The notes under the pieces are model-generated. The model did not search any database, was not told the DNA's origin, and was given only the letters and a program-made list of their open reading frames with translations. The translations under genes and the position numbers were made by a program. Below, piece by piece: positions 28,901 through 36,293 of a stretch of 64,000 bases of DNA (the first letter of the stretch is position 1; each line of letters begins with the position of its first letter). The DNA is from Chryseobacterium angstadtii (GTDB taxonomy: Bacteria > Bacteroidota > Bacteroidia > Flavobacteriales > Weeksellaceae): assembly GCF_001045465.1 (NCBI RefSeq), contig NZ_LFND01000006.1:1-64000 (forward strand), written 5' to 3'.

Positions 28901-29581
28901 CCGAAACCAAACTTTTGGAAACGTGCTGGTAATTGGATTAGAAACCTTTTTGGAGAGAGTAATAAAGGAGCTGGAATTGCAACAATTGTTCCGGGAGCTA
29001 CTGCAACTAAAAGTAGAACTGGGAAGCTAGAAGTTGGTGACGTTCTAGAAACAGAATCCTTTATTAGCAGTTATGGAGATGGATTTATAGATGGTGCTGA
29101 ATCTACTTGGAGTTATGTTAAAGGTCAAGTTTTTGGTGATAGTTATTGGGATGGAGTTGCTAATACTTTTAGTTTAGGAGCTTACAATACATTAAAAACA
29201 ATAGATGGGCTTGTAAAATTTGCTAATGATGCACCCGAGTATACAACAAATGATTATGCATATGGAGCAGGTTTTATAACCGAAAAAGCTGCAGAAGCTA
29301 TAATATTGAAAAAAGTTTCTCAGGTAAATCCATTTGGAATAAATGGAGGATACGGTTTTAAGATAGGCAGGACAGAATTTCTATATGCAAATCCAAGTGT
29401 AGGTGGTGGGACTATATTTTCCTACGCATCATCTAGTGGAGGAAAATTTCGCATAGATTATCATGGCCTACCTTCAATAAATAGAGGTAATACATTACAT
29501 TTTCACTCAAATTACTGGGGATTTAGTAACTCACCTCATAGAAGTTTAAATCCTTTTAATTTCGGAAAACCTATAAAATAA
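25922..29581 (+). CDS. DUF6443 and Rhs-core polymorphic toxin
   Basis: Large secreted Rhs protein. The frame is open from the ATG at 25874, but MKKYFSLFTLLFSLAISAQ at 25922 is a clean signal peptide, so that start is preferred (about 1219 residues). Domains in order: DUF6443 (VQYFDGLGRPIQSVAIKATP), YD repeats, then the Rhs-associated core (YPFGLRHN, YNGKELQKETGW, GRWGVIDPLAEQM, SPYNYAFNNPVSFVDPDGM near residues 860-910). A glycine-rich linker follows to GNWIRNLFG, then a variable C-terminal tip of about 200 residues ending LHFHSNYWG...HRSLNPFNFG. This tip is His-rich and probably the toxin, of no family recognised here. A putative immunity gene follows by 5 bases. Confidence 0.88.
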   Translation: MKKYFSLFTLLFSLAISAQTSLSTSENYIYTKNCLDGDCTKKSESVQYFDGLGRPIQSVAIKATPLGKDVVVPIEYDSKGRQAKSYLPVPQPGTASGAIYTDPLANAASAGYGSEKIYSEKRYDDLFTTRVNQVAPVGTAWSQKPSNMAYGTNAANEVKKYEITTSWVEGRTNSKIDLPGTFAANQLMKTSVTDPDGNTGTEFKNSKGQTILVRKNDGTQNVDTYYLYNEYGQLVYVIPPLAVETSAPNQTMLDKLCYQYRYDGLGRLVEKKVPGKGWEYMVYDKADKLLLTQDAVMATQNKWLMTKYDMLGRIAYTGIVNNNSSRSILQNQIADLVIYDARNSSGFVRNGITVYYTSVYLNIDTLLSVNYYDTYPAYSFNPAFPSSILGEPVITDTQNASVNTQAMPTLSLVKNIEDDNWTKNYVYYDKKGRATGTYSINHLGGYTRTESELDFSGMAKQTKVYHKRQNIDVEKVITQSFDYDSQNRVLKHRHQINSGPVELLTENTYNELSQLSNKKVGNGLQSIDYQYDIRGALTKINDPNALGTKLFGYEMKYFNPQNTTQSSTGKYNGNITEVTWKTASDQVLKQYNYQYDALNRLKKGTYSEPGASVPENGFFNETLAYDLNGNITSLQRNGKSFSAAAQLIDNLSYNYTGNKLNTITDTSGNYSGYPDSSGNTISYDDNGNMKDHIDKGVLKIDYNFLNLPDYVEFDKLYASREYANLLFNVNTKYVYKADGTKLQKTYTFGSGKTNMETITVTDYLDGFQYEAKYTGTKTAPVLKFVPTAEGYYNFENNKYIYTYTDHLGNNRLSYTQNSTGTGTEIIEENGYYPFGLRHNASTATTTNPAYNYQYNGKELQKETGWNDYGARMYMADIGRWGVIDPLAEQMRRFSPYNYAFNNPVSFVDPDGMKPMNMLKIAGDGFENTDVSYGGSNPNWVGLGNAGSYGESYGFGSVSSGGGGSIYQTDQGTVYTGSAASDAFSSLLAGNTKPPKPNFWKRAGNWIRNLFGESNKGAGIATIVPGATATKSRTGKLEVGDVLETESFISSYGDGFIDGAESTWSYVKGQVFGDSYWDGVANTFSLGAYNTLKTIDGLVKFANDAPEYTTNDYAYGAGFITEKAAEAIILKKVSQVNPFGINGGYGFKIGRTEFLYANPSVGGGTIFSYASSSGGKFRIDYHGLPSINRGNTLHFHSNYWGFSNSPHRSLNPFNFGKPIK

Positions 29582-29586
29582 GATAA

Positions 29587-30132
29587 ATGGAATTTCACAA
29601 CAGAATTTTAAACAAAGATATTGGTCTTCTTTTTATTGATGATTTCAATTTATATAACTGGGATGATTTGAGTAAAATAAAGAATATTTATAAATCTTTA
29701 TTTTTTAAAGGAAGTACATTATTTTTTTCATTTAGGAGAGAAGAAGATTTAACTGATGAAAAAGAATTAAAAAAACTTAAAACAAAAATATTAGATATAT
29801 TTAATAGTGAAGGCGAATATATTGTTTTAAGAAAGCTGGATGATAAACGTTTCGATAGTATTGCTAGAATAGTTGTAAATGAAAATACTTATAATTTTCT
29901 TTTTGATCTTTGGAATTATTTTTACAGTTGCTCTATTTTTATTCCCAACAAAGATTTTACTTTTTCTGATTATATTAATTTTTATAAAAAAAACAAATTT
30001 GAAGATAAGGGAAATGAAAAGCTATTAAGTAATTATTTTACCGATTTTACTTGTATTAAAGGACTTGGTGGTGATAATATGATTATAAGTCATCGTAGTA
30101 ATTACGATTTGTCTAAATTTATTTCTATATAA
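29587..30132 (+). CDS. Putative immunity protein for the Rhs toxin
   Basis: Not recognised by motif. A soluble, acidic/lysine-rich protein of 181 residues with no signal peptide. It begins 5 bases after the full-length Rhs gene and is much more AT-rich than the Rhs body, as are other tip and immunity genes here. Position and size are the basis for calling it the cognate immunity protein. A RAYT-type hairpin follows 15 bases after its stop codon. Confidence 0.6.
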   Translation: MEFHNRILNKDIGLLFIDDFNLYNWDDLSKIKNIYKSLFFKGSTLFFSFRREEDLTDEKELKKLKTKILDIFNSEGEYIVLRKLDDKRFDSIARIVVNENTYNFLFDLWNYFYSCSIFIPNKDFTFSDYINFYKKNKFEDKGNEKLLSNYFTDFTCIKGLGGDNMIISHRSNYDLSKFISI

Positions 30133-30147
30133 AAAAATCTTCTCAAT

Positions 30148-30304
30148 GCCACACGAATCTTTTTGTGTGGCAATTTTTTAGTAATTGCTTCCAGTAAACA
30201 ACCTCATTGTATATCTTTACGAAAACATATATTGATGAGTAGAAATTATAAATTCCACAATCCGGAAGAATTATATTTTATAAGATATGAGGTAGAAATC
30301 TAGT
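30148..30304 (+). repeat. RAYT element remnant A (left end plus truncated transposase start)
   Basis: Hairpin GCCACAC...GTGTGGC (30148-30171) followed by a T-rich run, then the conserved left segment (cctcattgtatatctttacg) and an ATG at 30235 opening MSRNYKFHNPEELYF, nearly the N-terminus of the full transposase at 39,727. The frame stops after about 22 codons. The hairpin may also terminate the immunity gene transcript. Confidence 0.85.
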
Positions 30305-30305
30305 T

Positions 30306-30358
30306 TTATAATACTTTTGTAAAAAGCTATTCATTCTTTGATCCTTAATTTTTTAATC
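30306..30358 (+). repeat. Copy of the sequence that flanks the full RAYT element
   Basis: The block aaaaagctattcattctttg and the T-rich stretch after it recur at about 40,358-40,395, just downstream of the complete RAYT element. Remnant A therefore appears to derive from a copy of the 40.3-kb arrangement with an internal deletion. Confidence 0.7.
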
Positions 30359-30360
30359 CC

Positions 30361-30562
30361 ACGCTGCCGCACGAATCCTTTCGTGTGGCATTTTATTAAT
30401 AATTACTTCCAGTAAACTACCTCATTGTATATCTTTACGCAAAGCATATTTTGATGAATAGAAATTCATGCTGGCTGTATATGTTCAATCATAAACATTT
30501 AGTCTTTAGAATGTATGATTTATAGTTCTTCAAACCACACGAAAGGATTTGTGTGGTGCGCG
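30361..30562 (+). mobile_element. Mini-RAYT element B (non-autonomous, both ends)
   Basis: About 200 bases. The left hairpin TGCCGCACGAA/TTCGTGTGGCA (30365-30390) is followed by the conserved leader, a short central part, and the right end CCACACGAAAGGATT with GTGTGG closing at 30556. Both ends match the complete element at 39,633-40,328, while nearly all transposase codons are deleted. It is very similar to element E at 37,551-37,750. Confidence 0.88.
30454..30525 (+). CDS. 23-codon micro-ORF inside mini-RAYT B
   Basis: ATG to TAG, starting MNRNSCWLY and ending VFRMYDL. The last seven residues equal the C-terminus of the full transposase, and the start resembles its MSRN. Element E keeps the same frame with substitutions but no stop. 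It may be a real peptide or merely the residue of an in-frame deletion. No ribosome-binding evidence is visible. Confidence 0.3.
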   Translation: MNRNSCWLYMFNHKHLVFRMYDL

Positions 30563-30625
30563 GAGATTAGTTATTAATCATGACTATACAAAAATTATAC
30601 AAATACCAACAAGTTCAGTAATAAA

Positions 30626-31330
30626 ATGAAAATAGAATTTTTATTAGAAGAAAAGACGTTATTGTCGGCAAAATATATAAAGTTAATTGACAAAAAAGAT
30701 TTTGATAAAATAGTTATTAAAAGAAGTGATATTAAATCTACCAATCTACAATTTGGAGAAATTTCTCAAAAAGATTTAATAATTAGGATTTCTTTTAAAA
30801 CCTTTAAAAATGATTATATTTTTAACGTTTCAGATATTTTAATTAAAACAACCGAAATTGTTTTGTTGGGAATATTTAATGACCCTTTGGGTATATACAA
30901 TCAAGGATATATTGATAACTTCAAACTTCTTTCTGATAAAAAAGAAAAAATAAATTGGTATGAATTAAACGATAAGCAAAAATATTATTATTTAAGAGGA
31001 TGCTATCTGTTAAATGGAGTTAGGGAAACTATTGATAATGTTGATTCTACAATCATAATTGATTTATCAAAAGTGAGAATAGATTTAGATGTATATTATG
31101 AAATTGGGAAATCTTTTTTTAAATCATATGGCTATTTTGGTACTGAATTTCATTCTTTTAGAGATTGCCTAGTTAGTGTCATTGGTTCAATAAGAAAAAG
31201 AGAAAAGGTGCCCATTTTAAAGATTGAGGGACATAGAAGTTTTGAAAAGTATTTTGCAAATAATATTTTATTTAATGATTTTTATGAAATGTTCAAAAGA
31301 GTCGGTTTTGAAATAGACAATTTACAATAA
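30626..31330 (+). CDS. Barstar-like orphan immunity protein
   Basis: 234 residues. The C-terminal part, from about residue 145, follows the barstar pattern: an IIIDLSKVRIDLDVYYEIGKS start, then YGYFGTEFHSFRDCLVSVI (compare the barnase-inhibitor pattern with Gly, Tyr/Phe-Phe-Gly and Asp-Cys-Leu), and PILKIEGH. Barstar-family proteins inhibit RNase toxins. The N-terminal 140 residues are unassigned. No toxin gene is adjacent, and the gene stands alone between mini-RAYT B and RAYT end C. It is very AT-rich, which suggests transfer. Confidence 0.65.
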   Translation: MKIEFLLEEKTLLSAKYIKLIDKKDFDKIVIKRSDIKSTNLQFGEISQKDLIIRISFKTFKNDYIFNVSDILIKTTEIVLLGIFNDPLGIYNQGYIDNFKLLSDKKEKINWYELNDKQKYYYLRGCYLLNGVRETIDNVDSTIIIDLSKVRIDLDVYYEIGKSFFKSYGYFGTEFHSFRDCLVSVIGSIRKREKVPILKIEGHRSFEKYFANNILFNDFYEMFKRVGFEIDNLQ

Positions 31331-31333
31331 TCC

Positions 31334-31425
31334 CCACTGTTGCACGAAATGATTCGTGCAACAGTTTTTTAACAATCACTTCAAGTAAAGTGCTTCATTG
31401 TATATCCTTGCATAAAGTATATATT
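31334..31425 (+). repeat. RAYT left-end remnant C
   Basis: Perfect 12-bp stem CTGTTGCACGAA/TTCGTGCAACAG (31337-31364) followed by a T run, then a diverged left segment (ttcattgtatatccttg). No transposase codons remain. It starts 4 bases after the barstar-like gene and passes directly into a displaced Rhs tip. Confidence 0.8.
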
Positions 31426-31438
31426 CATTCTAAACTAC

Positions 31439-32664
31439 TTTAAAAACACAGCTGGCAGCGCAGAAGTTCTTGAAGAAAACAATTATTACCCGTTTGGTTT
31501 AAAGCAGGAAGGCTATAATACATTCACCGGGAACCCTGCCTACAACTACCAGTACAACGGAAAAGAACTGCAAAAAGAAACAGGCTGGAGTGACTACAGT
31601 GCCAGAATGTATATGTCCGATATTGGAAGATGGGGCGTTGTAGATCCTTTAGCAGAGCAAATGAGAAGGTTTTCGCCTTATAATTATGCTTTCAATAATC
31701 CGGTAAGCTTTGTAGATCCTGATGGGATGAAGCCGATGAATATGCTGAAGTAGATCCTTTAACAGAGCAGATGAGAAGGTTTTCGCCTTATAATTATGCT
31801 TTTAATAATCCGGTAAGCTTTGTAGATCCTGATGGGATGAAGCCGATGAATATGCTGAAAATAGCTGGCGACGGGTTTGAGAATGCGGATGTAAGCTATG
31901 GAGGAAGCAATCCAAACTGGGTAGGCTTAGGAAATGCGGGTAGCTATGGTGAAAGCTATGGTTTTGGTTCTTTATCTTCCGGTGGAGGGGGAAGTATTTA
32001 TCAAACTGATTAGGGAACTGTATATACAGGAAGCGCAGCTAGCGATGCTTTTTCCTCTTTATTAGCTGGTAATACGAAACCTCCGAGAAAGAGTTTCTGG
32101 GAACCTGCTGGTAATTGGGTTAGAAACCTTTTTGGAGGTGGTAAAAAAAGCTCTAATAAATTAGAGGTTGGCCCTGCTGAAAGGATTGCTGATGCTGATT
32201 TTGCTATTAACGGAGCCAAATTTTCTGAATCCATTTTTGGAGACTTTGGAAAACAAGTGTTGGAACCACAAGACACTTTTTGGGAAAAACTTGGAGGGAT
32301 GAGGACTTGGACAGATTCTGATGGCCGTGAATATTGGGTTGATTCTGACGGGAAAATAACAGGGATGGCTCCTCTTATGGGAGATGTTCCATTTGGTTCA
32401 GGTAGTGTTTTCAGAGGACCTGGACTTCTAAAAGAATTACCATCAATAGATGCCACTAGAAAAGTGCACGGTGTTTTACCAAGATCCATAGATTTAGTTA
32501 ATTTTTCAAAAGATGAACTTAAAATATTGCTTCAAGAGCTTAAAATAAGTGTTCAACAAAGGATAAAGACTACTTCTAAACTTGGTAGAGATGTTGGTCA
32601 TGGTGAAAGACAATGAGCAGAACAAAATCTAATTCATTACATAGAAAAATATCTAAATAAATAA
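31439..32664 (+). pseudogene. Displaced Rhs tip 1 (core, linker and toxin; disrupted)
   Basis: Begins mid-core (EVLEENNYYPFGLK) with no start codon and follows the full-length Rhs gene closely through YNGKELQKETGW, PLAEQM, DPDGM and the linker, up to GNWVRNLFGG near 32,136, where the toxin part diverges. Lesions seen: a 110-base tandem duplication that shifts frame (stop at 31751), TAG at 32011-32013 where the intact gene has CAG, and TGA at 32614-32616, after which the frame continues 15 codons (AEQNLIHYIEKYLNK) to TAA at 32662. The toxin part ends LGRDVGHGERQ. It is a silent tip or decaying cassette. Confidence 0.85.
31640..31859 (+). repeat. 110-base tandem duplication in Rhs tip 1
   Basis: Two consecutive 110-base units, starting at 31640 and 31750, differ at three positions. 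Each encodes the PLAEQM-to-GMKPMNML part of the Rhs core. Because 110 is not a multiple of three, it breaks the frame. Confidence 0.9.
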
Positions 32665-32665
32665 T

Positions 32666-33115
32666 ATGAAATCAGCAAGTGAAATAGCACAAATGTTATT
32701 ACAGGATTTAGCTCAAAATTTGAACAATATTCAGAAAAACAACTCCTTGATATATTATAATGAAATATTAGGAGATACTTCTTTTTTGTTGGCAGGCCTC
32801 CTTAATGTACTCGTTAAAAAAGAAAATTTTATAGATAAAATTTGGATAGATGATAGTCTTATTACAGATATTAAATTATTAAATAGTAATAAAATATTTA
32901 TTAAAGGGGTTATGATTTGGGGAAAAGAAGGTACAACAGCTCAATGGGTTGATCCGTTTGAATTTATTATGAAATTCGACAATGACTTATCTACTTTTAT
33001 TAACTACACTTTCTTCTATCAAGATTTTGATATAAATGAAATATCTTATGAAGAATATAGAGAAAATCGTTATAATTATGAAGTTGAGAAATGGAGGTAC
33101 GAATTTAAAAGTTAA
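32666..33115 (+). CDS. Putative immunity protein for Rhs tip 1
   Basis: Not recognised. 149 residues, soluble, with Trp/Tyr-rich acidic segments (IWIDDSLITDI, ISYEEYRENRYNYEVEKW). It starts one base after the final stop of the displaced toxin frame, the spacing expected of a toxin-immunity pair. The reading frame is intact although the toxin frame is broken, as expected if immunity is still useful against relatives. Confidence 0.6.
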   Translation: MKSASEIAQMLLQDLAQNLNNIQKNNSLIYYNEILGDTSFLLAGLLNVLVKKENFIDKIWIDDSLITDIKLLNSNKIFIKGVMIWGKEGTTAQWVDPFEFIMKFDNDLSTFINYTFFYQDFDINEISYEEYRENRYNYEVEKWRYEFKS

Positions 33116-33143
33116 ATTAATATATGAGTAATAAGTAGTTTAC

Positions 33144-33599
33144 ATGTTTATAGAAATAATATTTAAAGGATTATTTTCTGTGTCAAATTTTAATCTCTTA
33201 AAAAAACTACTGCTAAATGCAAAAGAAGTACGTTTCAATGATCCAGAAATTAATTCAGTAAATGGTTTTGATGAAGTAATTAAAATAATTAATTCGAATA
33301 CTTATTTTGACTTAGTTATCAATACGGATCATCTGGAAATAAAAGAAAAAATCGTTCCAAGAGTATTCATTAATCTTGGACGAAATAATGACGAAATAGA
33401 AATGTTATTTTTCTTTGATTTAAAAGATTTAAACGAATCAAATTTTAAAATAAGTATTGATTATTTAAGGGATTGGGCAGAAGAATTTCAAAAGAAATAT
33501 AGTTTCAAGTACTTTATTTGTCAACCTGATAATGCGGACCAATATGAATATTATTTTGATATTAATGGACAAGGTTCTTTGTACAATAATATTAAGTAG
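33144..33599 (+). CDS. Putative second immunity protein
   Basis: Not recognised. 151 residues, soluble, acidic (FINLGRNNDEIEMLFFFDL, YFICQPDNADQYEYYF). It follows the previous putative immunity gene by 28 bases and precedes another Rhs tip, and may be the remnant partner of a lost toxin. Confidence 0.5.
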   Translation: MFIEIIFKGLFSVSNFNLLKKLLLNAKEVRFNDPEINSVNGFDEVIKIINSNTYFDLVINTDHLEIKEKIVPRVFINLGRNNDEIEMLFFFDLKDLNESNFKISIDYLRDWAEEFQKKYSFKYFICQPDNADQYEYYFDINGQGSLYNNIK

Positions 33600-33629
33600 A
33601 ACAGTATTCTTAATAGTGCTCTCAAGTTA

Positions 33630-34145
33630 GTGTCCTATTACTTTTGTCATCAACTTGTTGAAAATAAAATATTAAAATTTAAAAGTAAGGGCAGAATAAT
33701 CTGCTCTTATTTATTTGATGGCCAATTAAACAGCACAGAAGTTCTTGAAGAAAACAATTATTACCCATTTGGTTTAAAACATGAAGGCTATAATGCACTC
33801 ACCGGAAATCCTGCGTACAATTACGGATACAACGGAAAAGAACTGCAAAAAGAAACAGGCTGGAGCGATTACGGCGCCAGGATGTATATGGCAGATATAG
33901 GTTTAACCAATTTAATATATATGTCTGCTGTAGTTGCTCATGAATCTTCACATTGGGGAGATCACATTAAGAGAACTGTTAAATATAATGATACAGGTCT
34001 AAGCTCTACTTATGGTGATGTAGAAAACTTTTTTGAAAATAGAGCTTTCGGTGGTAGAATGGGATCATATTCTTCAGGAATATCAGTATATATAAAGAAT
34101 TATGTACAGAGCAATTTTATTTTATTAAAATCAATATTCAAATAG
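33630..34145 (+). pseudogene. Displaced Rhs tip 2 with HExxH toxin
   Basis: The frame opens with GTG at 33630, but Rhs similarity begins only near 33,729 (STEVLEENNYYPFGLK), and the first 30 codons cross a hairpin (33686-33709), so no real start is evident. The core runs through YNGKELQKETGW and ARMYMADIG, then jumps straight to the toxin, skipping RWGVIDPLAEQM...DPDGM. The toxin carries VVAHESSHWGDH, a zinc-metallopeptidase-type HExxH motif, and ends YIKNYVQSNFILLKSIFK. It looks like an internally deleted tip. An immunity lipoprotein gene starts 2 bases later. Confidence 0.75.
33686..33709 (+). terminator. Weak hairpin before Rhs tip 2
   Basis: TAAGGGCAG pairs with CTGCTCTTA around AATAAT and is followed by a T-rich stretch. 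It would end transcripts from the preceding immunity genes. Confidence 0.45.
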
Positions 34146-34147
34146 TT

Positions 34148-34567
34148 ATGAAAAGAACAATCATTTTTTCAATAGTCACACTCTTCATATTATTTTCTTT
34201 AACGTCATGTGCTTCACTTGAAAAAAATAGAAGAAAAGAACAATTCATAACACAATTTTTTGGTAATGAATCAGTCTATAATAGCTTGAAAGACTACTAT
34301 TCTCCAAAAGACATCATTATTTATGATAGTAAAAAAGAATTGATAAATACACCAATTTCTTTTGAAATAAATTCAAATAGAATAAAAATTGAAACAACAA
34401 AGCCTCTTAATGATAATTATTTTAAAATTTATAGCTTTAATTTAAATAAAAGTTTGGCTTCAATAGTTTTAGCTACTTCTGATGGGGATAAGGGGGTTAT
34501 CTATTATGTAGAAAAGAGAAATAATAAATGGGTTATTATGAATATTATTTCTAAAAATAGATATTAA
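34148..34567 (+). CDS. Putative immunity lipoprotein 1
   Basis: 139 residues with a lipoprotein signal ending in SLTSC (Cys21). The mature part has FFGNESVYNSLKDYYSPKDIIIYDS and a late KNNRKW-like NNKWVIMNII. It starts 2 bases after the HExxH toxin tip and is related to the next lipoprotein gene in layout (FF..N..VY..LK.Y..... IIDP/IIYDS, then NKWI/NKWV). An envelope location suggests it blocks a toxin acting in the periplasm. The function is inferred from context only. Confidence 0.6.
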   Translation: MKRTIIFSIVTLFILFSLTSCASLEKNRRKEQFITQFFGNESVYNSLKDYYSPKDIIIYDSKKELINTPISFEINSNRIKIETTKPLNDNYFKIYSFNLNKSLASIVLATSDGDKGVIYYVEKRNNKWVIMNIISKNRY

Positions 34568-34611
34568 AATTTATAGCAATGTCAATATTCAAGAGTAAAT
34601 AATTTTATAAT

Positions 34612-34677
34612 ATGACAAAATACCTAAAAGCTTATGTACAAAAGAACTTTCAATTATTAAATAATATTTATAAATGA
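34612..34677 (+). pseudogene. C-terminal stub of a second HExxH-type toxin
   Basis: A 21-codon frame ending YLKAYVQKNFQLLNNIYK aligns with the last 18 residues of Rhs tip 2 (YIKNYVQSNFILLKSIFK). A stop codon lies 12 bases upstream, so only the tail survives. Its TGA overlaps the ATG of the following lipoprotein gene (ATGA), preserving a toxin-immunity junction. Confidence 0.7.
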
Positions 34678-35105
34678 TAATTATGAAAAAAATACTCTGT
34701 TATTTATTAATATCTATAAATCTAATGATGTCATGTAGTTCACAAAATACTTCTACTTCAGATACATTTAAAAATTTTACTAAAGAATTTTTCATGAATC
34801 AAAACGTTTATAGGGCTTTAAAAAAGTATGCACGAAATAACACAATACAGATTATAGATCCAGATCACAACATAATCAATGAATTTACAACTTTCAACAA
34901 TAATAACCTTAATATTAATATAAACATTGAAAAGCAAGACGATTATGATTTCTATGTTAAAAAAGCAATTATTAATAAACACTTAGCTTTTGTAGTTTTG
35001 TGGTATAAAGATTCTACAACAGCATTATGTTTTTATCCAATTAAAAGTGAATACACTCCAAATAAATGGATAGTCGAAGAAATTACAACTAAAAGCATCA
35101 AATAA
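34674..35105 (+). CDS. Putative immunity lipoprotein 2
   Basis: About 143 residues. An alternative ATG at 34683 gives MKKILCYLL with lipobox LMMSC. It shares its layout with the lipoprotein at 34,148 (FFMNQNVYRALKKYA, IQIIDPDHNIINEF, NKWIVEEI) and is probably a diverged paralogue matching the toxin whose tail is left at 34,612. It overlaps that stub by four bases. It is followed by a terminator. Confidence 0.6.
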   Translation: MIIMKKILCYLLISINLMMSCSSQNTSTSDTFKNFTKEFFMNQNVYRALKKYARNNTIQIIDPDHNIINEFTTFNNNNLNININIEKQDDYDFYVKKAIINKHLAFVVLWYKDSTTALCFYPIKSEYTPNKWIVEEITTKSIK

Positions 35106-35133
35106 ATTTTATTTTCGTTTGTCCAAATAAAAT

Positions 35134-35163
35134 AAGCCACTGTTTTTGCAGTGGTTTTTATTT
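35134..35163 (+). terminator. Terminator after immunity lipoprotein 2
   Basis: GCCACTG and CAGTGGT flank a T-rich loop, followed by a T-rich tract. It lies about 30 bases beyond the lipoprotein gene and just upstream of the third displaced Rhs tip. Confidence 0.7.
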
Positions 35164-35175
35164 TAAACAAAATAG

Positions 35176-36285
35176 AACTATTATATTTACCAGTATAAAG
35201 ACCATTTAGGAAATACAAGGGTAAGTTTCGCCAGAAACAGCGCAGGTGCTCCTGAAATTTTAGATGTCAACAATTACTACCCTTTCGGATTAAACCATAC
35301 CGGAGGAAACGGGGTTAACAGTTCAGGATTTGGAAGCTGGCAGAGCTATAAATACAATGGCAAAGAGCTTCAGGAAACAGGGATGTATGATTTTGGAGCA
35401 AGATTCTATATGTCCGATCTGGGAAGATGGGGCGTTATAGATCCTTTAGCGGAGCAGATGACAAGGCATTCTCCCTATAATTATGCTTATAATAACCCGA
35501 TAAGTTTTATTGATCCGGATGGAAGAAAGCCACAGGCACCAGATGATGAGGCAAAATCTTTTATGTATCCTAATTCGCTCTGGAACTTTTTTGCAGGACC
35601 AGGGCCTAAAGATCCAGGAGCTCTTAGGAGTTTTATTGCACAAAATAACGGATGGGGAGAATTTCAGTATTTCATGGCGCCAAGTGATAATGGTGGAGGT
35701 GGAAGTGCCCTAGTAGGTGATACGCAGGAATTTAGAGATATTATGGCATTTCTTTATTTCGGAAACATTAATTTTTCTAAGTTTGGAACTCTTGACCCAA
35801 CACCAAAAAGGAAATATTTAAAAAATGAAAGCAGTTTTAATATCTGGGGTATTGAAACAAGAAAAATACAATATCAACTAGATAATGTAAATATGAATTT
35901 AGAATTTAAACAGATAATTAAGCAAATAGGAGAGCTTACAGATAAAGTAGACAGTGCAATGGACTGGACGCCAGGAATAAGTGGATCAAAAGGTGTTTAT
36001 GATTTTATTAAGGAAGGAGCTAAATCTCTGAATCCTTCAACACTTATATTTGTGTTAGGATCAACGACAATTATGCTTGAGAGTGCTAATGCTAAAAACT
36101 TTTTAGAAATGTATCAAGATGTTCGAAGTAATTACGATGACATGCATGCTAAATTCCCAGTCAATATGAAAGGAATAGCCGTAAATGTGGATATGATTTT
36201 AGGTCCTCAAAATCATATCTGGTCAAGATATAGTTTTTATGATATAAGTACACATCGATATTTAGGAGGAAGAACTTTTGAATAA
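35176..36285 (+). pseudogene. Displaced Rhs tip 3 (core plus toxin, no start)
   Basis: The frame is open from 35176 with Rhs core from YKDHLGNTRVSFARNSAG through YYPFGLNHTGG, YNGKELQETGMYDFGARFY, GRWGVIDPLAEQMTRH and SFIDPDGRKPQ. The first ATG (35383) lies inside the core, so it could not be secreted on its own. This core is less like the full-length gene than tips 1 and 2 (for example TGGNGVNSSGFGSWQ). The tip of about 250 residues is unrecognised (KFPVNMKGIAVNVDMILGPQ, ISTHRYLGGRTFE). Its frame is intact, so it may be a recombination donor. A small membrane-protein gene follows by 8 bases. Confidence 0.75.
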
Positions 36286-36293
36286 ATTAAAAT

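Noticed and set aside
32614..32616. TGA in Rhs tip 1 as a selenocysteine or read-through codon
   Set aside because: The same fragment already has a frameshift and a TAG, has no start codon, and shows no recoding hairpin. Decay is simpler.
33630..33728. GTG at 33630 as the true start of Rhs tip 2
   Set aside because: The first 30 codons cross a hairpin that looks like the terminator of the preceding genes, and show no Rhs similarity or signal peptide.
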